Origin: Bursaphelenchus xylophilus
Lineage: Eukaryota > Nematoda > Chromadorea > Rhabditida > Aphelenchoididae
Reading direction: 5' to 3'
DNA length: 64,000 nt
Assembly (NCBI GenBank): GCA_904066235.2
Contig: CAJFCV020000002.1
Coordinates: forward strand, 4,340,001 to 4,404,000
A model generated the notes under the pieces. It was given only the letters and a program-made list of their open reading frames with translations, was not told where the DNA came from and made no database searches. Numbering within the stretch: the first letter of the stretch is position 1; each line of letters starts with the position of its first letter. Both the position numbers and the translations under genes were made by a program. Of this stretch, positions 60,361-64,000 are shown in pieces.

Positions 60361-63300
60361 CTGAAAAGGAAATCGGTTATTATTGAGTAAAATCTTATTC
60401 AATAAATTTGAAAAATTAACGATCGGACTAGCCTTTTTTAAATTTTCAAAAAATTTTTAGTATAATATAAGGCATAAACAATGTTTATGACCTCAAAAGA
60501 AAACAGTTGGCTCGGGAAATGGGGGAAATAAATAAACAAACCGTTCAAAATACAACACAGAATATTTTGCTCAAAAATTTTTTGGTTATGATCAAGTGTA
60601 ACATAATTTTCGCACGAAAAATCATCAAGAATTCGATGATTTGCCGAGATTTTATATGAAATGGCATCCATGCATCGGATAAACAACATTAGAGAGGGTC
60701 TTTAGCCTGAGGGCAGGATTGAATTCAGTCGAAATTTTGGATTAAATTAAGAATATTTTCAAAAAAGGGGCTTTTAATGGCAAAAAAATACTCGGGGAAA
60801 TCCTTACTCTTTCTGGTTGAAAAGTAATTTTGCCTCAGGGCATTTTGCGAAATTAGGTTAGTAACGTAGTCGAACCCCGAAAATTCGACCTTTTCTAGGA
60901 CTTTTCGATTAAAATAAAGTGAAAAATGCGAAAAAATTACAAGTTTTCATCTAAAATGTAATTTCGGAATTGGAAAATTATTCGAATTCCAAAATTAAAG
61001 CCTTAAAACGAAGCCAAAGCCATTAAATTTCAAAGAAATTTGAAAGCCGAGCCCTCTTTAAATAAACATTAAGGTCTTGCGCAACCCCATAAACCCCATC
61101 GGAATATCATTTTTATAAACCCGATGAAAAGAAAACATTCTGAAGTGCAGGGCATTCAAGTGCACTCAACGATGGGCGTTTAGGTATGTTTGGGGATATA
61201 GGTAAACCACAAAGGGTCACAGGTCATTCTTATGCGTTTTTTCGGATTTCAATAGTAATTTCGCGCTTTGCAGAAAACACCAAAAAATTTTTTTCTTTTT
61301 AAAAAATCGGGATTTCTTCAAAAATTTTCGCGTAAAATTTCTACAAAATTTCTTTTGTCCTTGAGGAATTTAAAATGAACAAGCGTCAATTTTTTTTCTC
61401 TGATCGCCTCTCCTCATTTTTGGTACTCTCTCGTCAGAAAAACCGTTGAAGAAGCGCTAAAAAGGTGTGTCAAAAAAATTCCGATTACCCAAATTTTTAA
61501 CAGACAAAAAAATCGACCCCTAAAATTTTCCAGTTTTTCAAAAACCAGCAAAGTAAAACAACCCGTGTCATAACGAATATTACATTCACCTTTGACTTTT
61601 TGGCACTTTATGCAGCGTTCAAGTGCACTTTCCCACAAAAGCGACGGGAAAAAGTGGATGCGGTGCCAAAAAGATGCAGCGGATTATCCGGAGCGTTTTG
61701 GGAGGAAATCTAGGTCCACATTCAGTCCATATAAGGCCTTTGTATAAACACAGGACCATATTTGAGCAAATGGGACTTTATGGAAACGATTACATTAAAA
61801 TAGATCACCAACTATCGTTAGATTAAATAGGACATGTCTACTACAATCTTAGATATCTAAGTTTGCAAAAAATCGGAATTAGTCGCCACAAACGGTCTAA
61901 ACTCGTGGAAAAGTGGAGGAAATTTGTGGTCTTATCAATATTTTCGGTATTTCCTCGCCTTAATCCGCATATCAAAAACCAAAAGCAGATTCGAGTGCCT
62001 CGATCTAATAACAGACGGATTAAAATTCGACCTTGACTCATTTAGACCTTGCTTAATAACAATAATAATAACATTACTGATGACTCAATCAACTAATATT
62101 AATTTTTCATCCCAAATTTGCATATTCAAAAACTTAATTACGCTCTAATTAGCCTCTTCTCTCGAGTGAACGCAGATTCCTCTTCCAGGATTATCCCAGA
62201 GAAACTCTTAACCCAATTTGGCCCCCGATCCCGTAATTAGGGTACCCTATAGAAAAATGGGTCGAAAAAACAAAGGAGGGGAAATTATGGAGAGTTGAAT
62301 AATAGACCATGTATATCTGGGTTAAATTGCAGGGTAATCTTACAGAACGAGGACGAGGGAAAGATTAGACAATGACTTTTTGGGATTTGATGGGGAGATC
62401 AGGACAAGCTCAACAGATGGTGAATTGCGTAATTTCGTATGAGAATGGGGCTTATTATTCACATTCAGGGCTTAACACAGAATGCATAGCTTTACGCATG
62501 ACATTACACCAATTTTGATATACATATGCCCTAAGAAAGCTCTCTAATAGTTACAGTAGCCCTTCCTAAGTCCACTCTCTCTCATAACCACCAATCGCAG
62601 GGCGGAAAAACTCATAAAATTTTTATTTACGACCTGCTCCTTCCGTTTCGCATAAACTTAATTAATAAAAGCGCTTTCTTTTCTCTCTCGCTCTCTCAAA
62701 AATCAACGCTATCTCACCACTGACAAGATTTTTTGCTTTACCCGGCACCGTATATCGACGCTAGGACCTCTTTATAACAAACAAAGACCATTATTCCAGG
62801 AACCGGAATATCAGTTGATATCAAGTATAATATGTTGATGTTTTGAGGCGCTGATTGGAAAAAAACAGAAACAATGCTTATCAATTGAACAACTGTGAGA
62901 TTATCGATGATGACAGTGCCTGTTTGCGTCATCAGAAAGATATGATAAGTGATATAAGAGCTCTTATATCAAAGTAGGTGGTCATCTGAGGTTATGATAT
63001 CACTGTATCAATATTACCACTACATTGCGGACGATTTAGGATCCCTAGTCAGCTCCAAAATTCATAATAAGACAAGAGATATAAGCGATTCCCTGCCCTA
63101 ATCCCCTAATCTCCATAAACCGCAACTTCCGGCAACTTCCGCTACTTTTTCCTCACACAAATCATCATAAATCACCCCAAACATGATTGCGTCAAAAACA
63201 AACACTAACAACATTCGCTCATTATATTAATGGTCTCGGCGATAGCCCATAAATAACGCCGTTAACGAAAGTTCTCCCTTCCCTTCTGCTCCCCCCACCC

Positions 63301-64000
63301 CAATGCAGAGGGGGTTGCGGAGAGAGCGAAGGGGCCTTGGACGGCGCCAACTTGTCAAAAATTTTGCACACTGACATCTCAAAACCCCCCGAAAATCGGC
63401 GATATACGAAAAATGGAGGGTGGAGTGAACGGCGGAAGAGGGGAGAGGGCAGAGAAGAAGAGAAAAAAGGATTTATCGGAATAATAACCGGAATTTTGGA
63501 CAGGGAACGGGTGATAAACAGAATTTGAAAGGGAAAATGACGTTAATCCTCGTTGTGAAGGAAGCAATGATAAAAAAATTCGTGATTTTTGAGATCAATG
63601 GAATTTTCAATTTAGTAGCAAGTGTAATATAAAAAAAAATTATTTTGAATATCAAAAATAAAGTCCGCTGGCCCTCGCGCTCCCTAAATAACGTATTTTC
63701 GCTATTACTTGCCACCTCGGCTCCGCTCTTCCATCTGCATAATTATCATGCTCCAGTAGATGTCATTTGCATGGCTTTCGTAATGCCGAGCTTCCTTTTT
63801 CGGTTGCTAATGCACTTAAAACTCGCTTCCAAATTATTTTTACCCGGCTTTGCGCTGCTTTGAAAGTTGCGTAACCTTTGATGTTTATGGAATACAGTAA
63901 GCTCTCCAAATTTTACTCAAAACATAAGAAGCTCAAGGCGAAACATTGCAAATGTGTACAATAATCTTACAAAAAATCAATAAATTGAAGAGTCATCACA
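60361..64000. other. Upstream/intronic region of ROR, no gene recognised
   Basis: No ORF on either strand shows a recognisable domain or a convincing signal-peptide exon ending in the phase needed by the ROR exon at 60360. The region is probably an intron or promoter of that gene. A 22-bp perfect palindrome lies at 62950-62971. Confidence 0.45.
62950..62971. repeat. 22-bp perfect palindrome
   Basis: The central 20 bases GATATAAGAGCTCTTATATC (62951-62970) read the same on both strands, and the flanking T/A extend the symmetry to 22 bp with no spacer. Confidence 0.9.

Overview
This is nematode nuclear DNA. The genes carry many short introns (33-70 bp) with GTAAG donors and TTTTAG/TTTCAG acceptors, and the content includes transthyretin-like secreted proteins, a fatty-acid/retinol-binding-type protein, serpentine chemoreceptors, a CAM-1/ROR receptor and a GILT expansion. 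The species was not identified. Exon models were built by hand, checking splice sites and reading phase. Boundaries are good where phases close; first exons of the Na+/H+ exchanger and of ROR are unresolved.

Layout. 0-2.2 kb: no convincing gene, but an array of an 11-bp imperfect palindrome (TGCACWGTGCA). 2.2-4.9 kb (-): WDR31-type WD40 protein with a 0.9-kb inverted-repeat transposon in one intron. 5.1-5.55 kb: hAT-like MITE. 8.6-11.6 kb (-): eight-exon acyl-CoA synthetase/4CL-like enzyme with another hAT-like MITE in its last intron. 12.3-12.9 kb (+): small multi-pass membrane protein. 13.1-16.5 kb (+): three tandem TTR-like genes, the middle one a pseudogene. 17.1-17.6 kb (+): possible mitochondrial single-pass protein. 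17.6-18.7 kb (-): secreted, possibly GPI-anchored helical protein with an antisense tRNA-Gly(GCC) in its first intron. 20.3-21.8 kb (-): FAR-like secreted protein with two alternative terminal exons, one a Gly/Tyr-rich tail. 22.5-26.1 kb (+): two tandem 7TM chemoreceptors. 29.3-33.6 kb (+): mitochondrial aspartate/glutamate carrier (aralar/citrin). 33.8-34.6 kb: foldback element. 35.0-37.5 kb (-): Na+/H+ exchanger. 38.7-50.1 kb: two Elongin-A-like paralogues in opposite orientation (38.8-39.8 kb minus, 49.0-50.0 kb plus), the arms of an inverted duplication that encloses a small secreted protein gene and four tandem GILT genes. 51.0-60.4 kb (-): ROR-family receptor (Ig, Frizzled CRD, kringle, TM, kinase), 5' end not found; its kinase looks like a pseudokinase. 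60.4-64 kb: no gene recognised.

How the genes relate. Most neighbours are functionally unrelated, as usual in nematode chromosomes. The coherent blocks are local tandem families (TTR-like, chemoreceptor, GILT) that look like recent duplications. Four hAT-like MITEs, each with an exact 8-bp target duplication, and two inverted-repeat elements with TWA duplications show recent non-autonomous transposon activity; five of these six or their close relatives sit in introns or beside genes.
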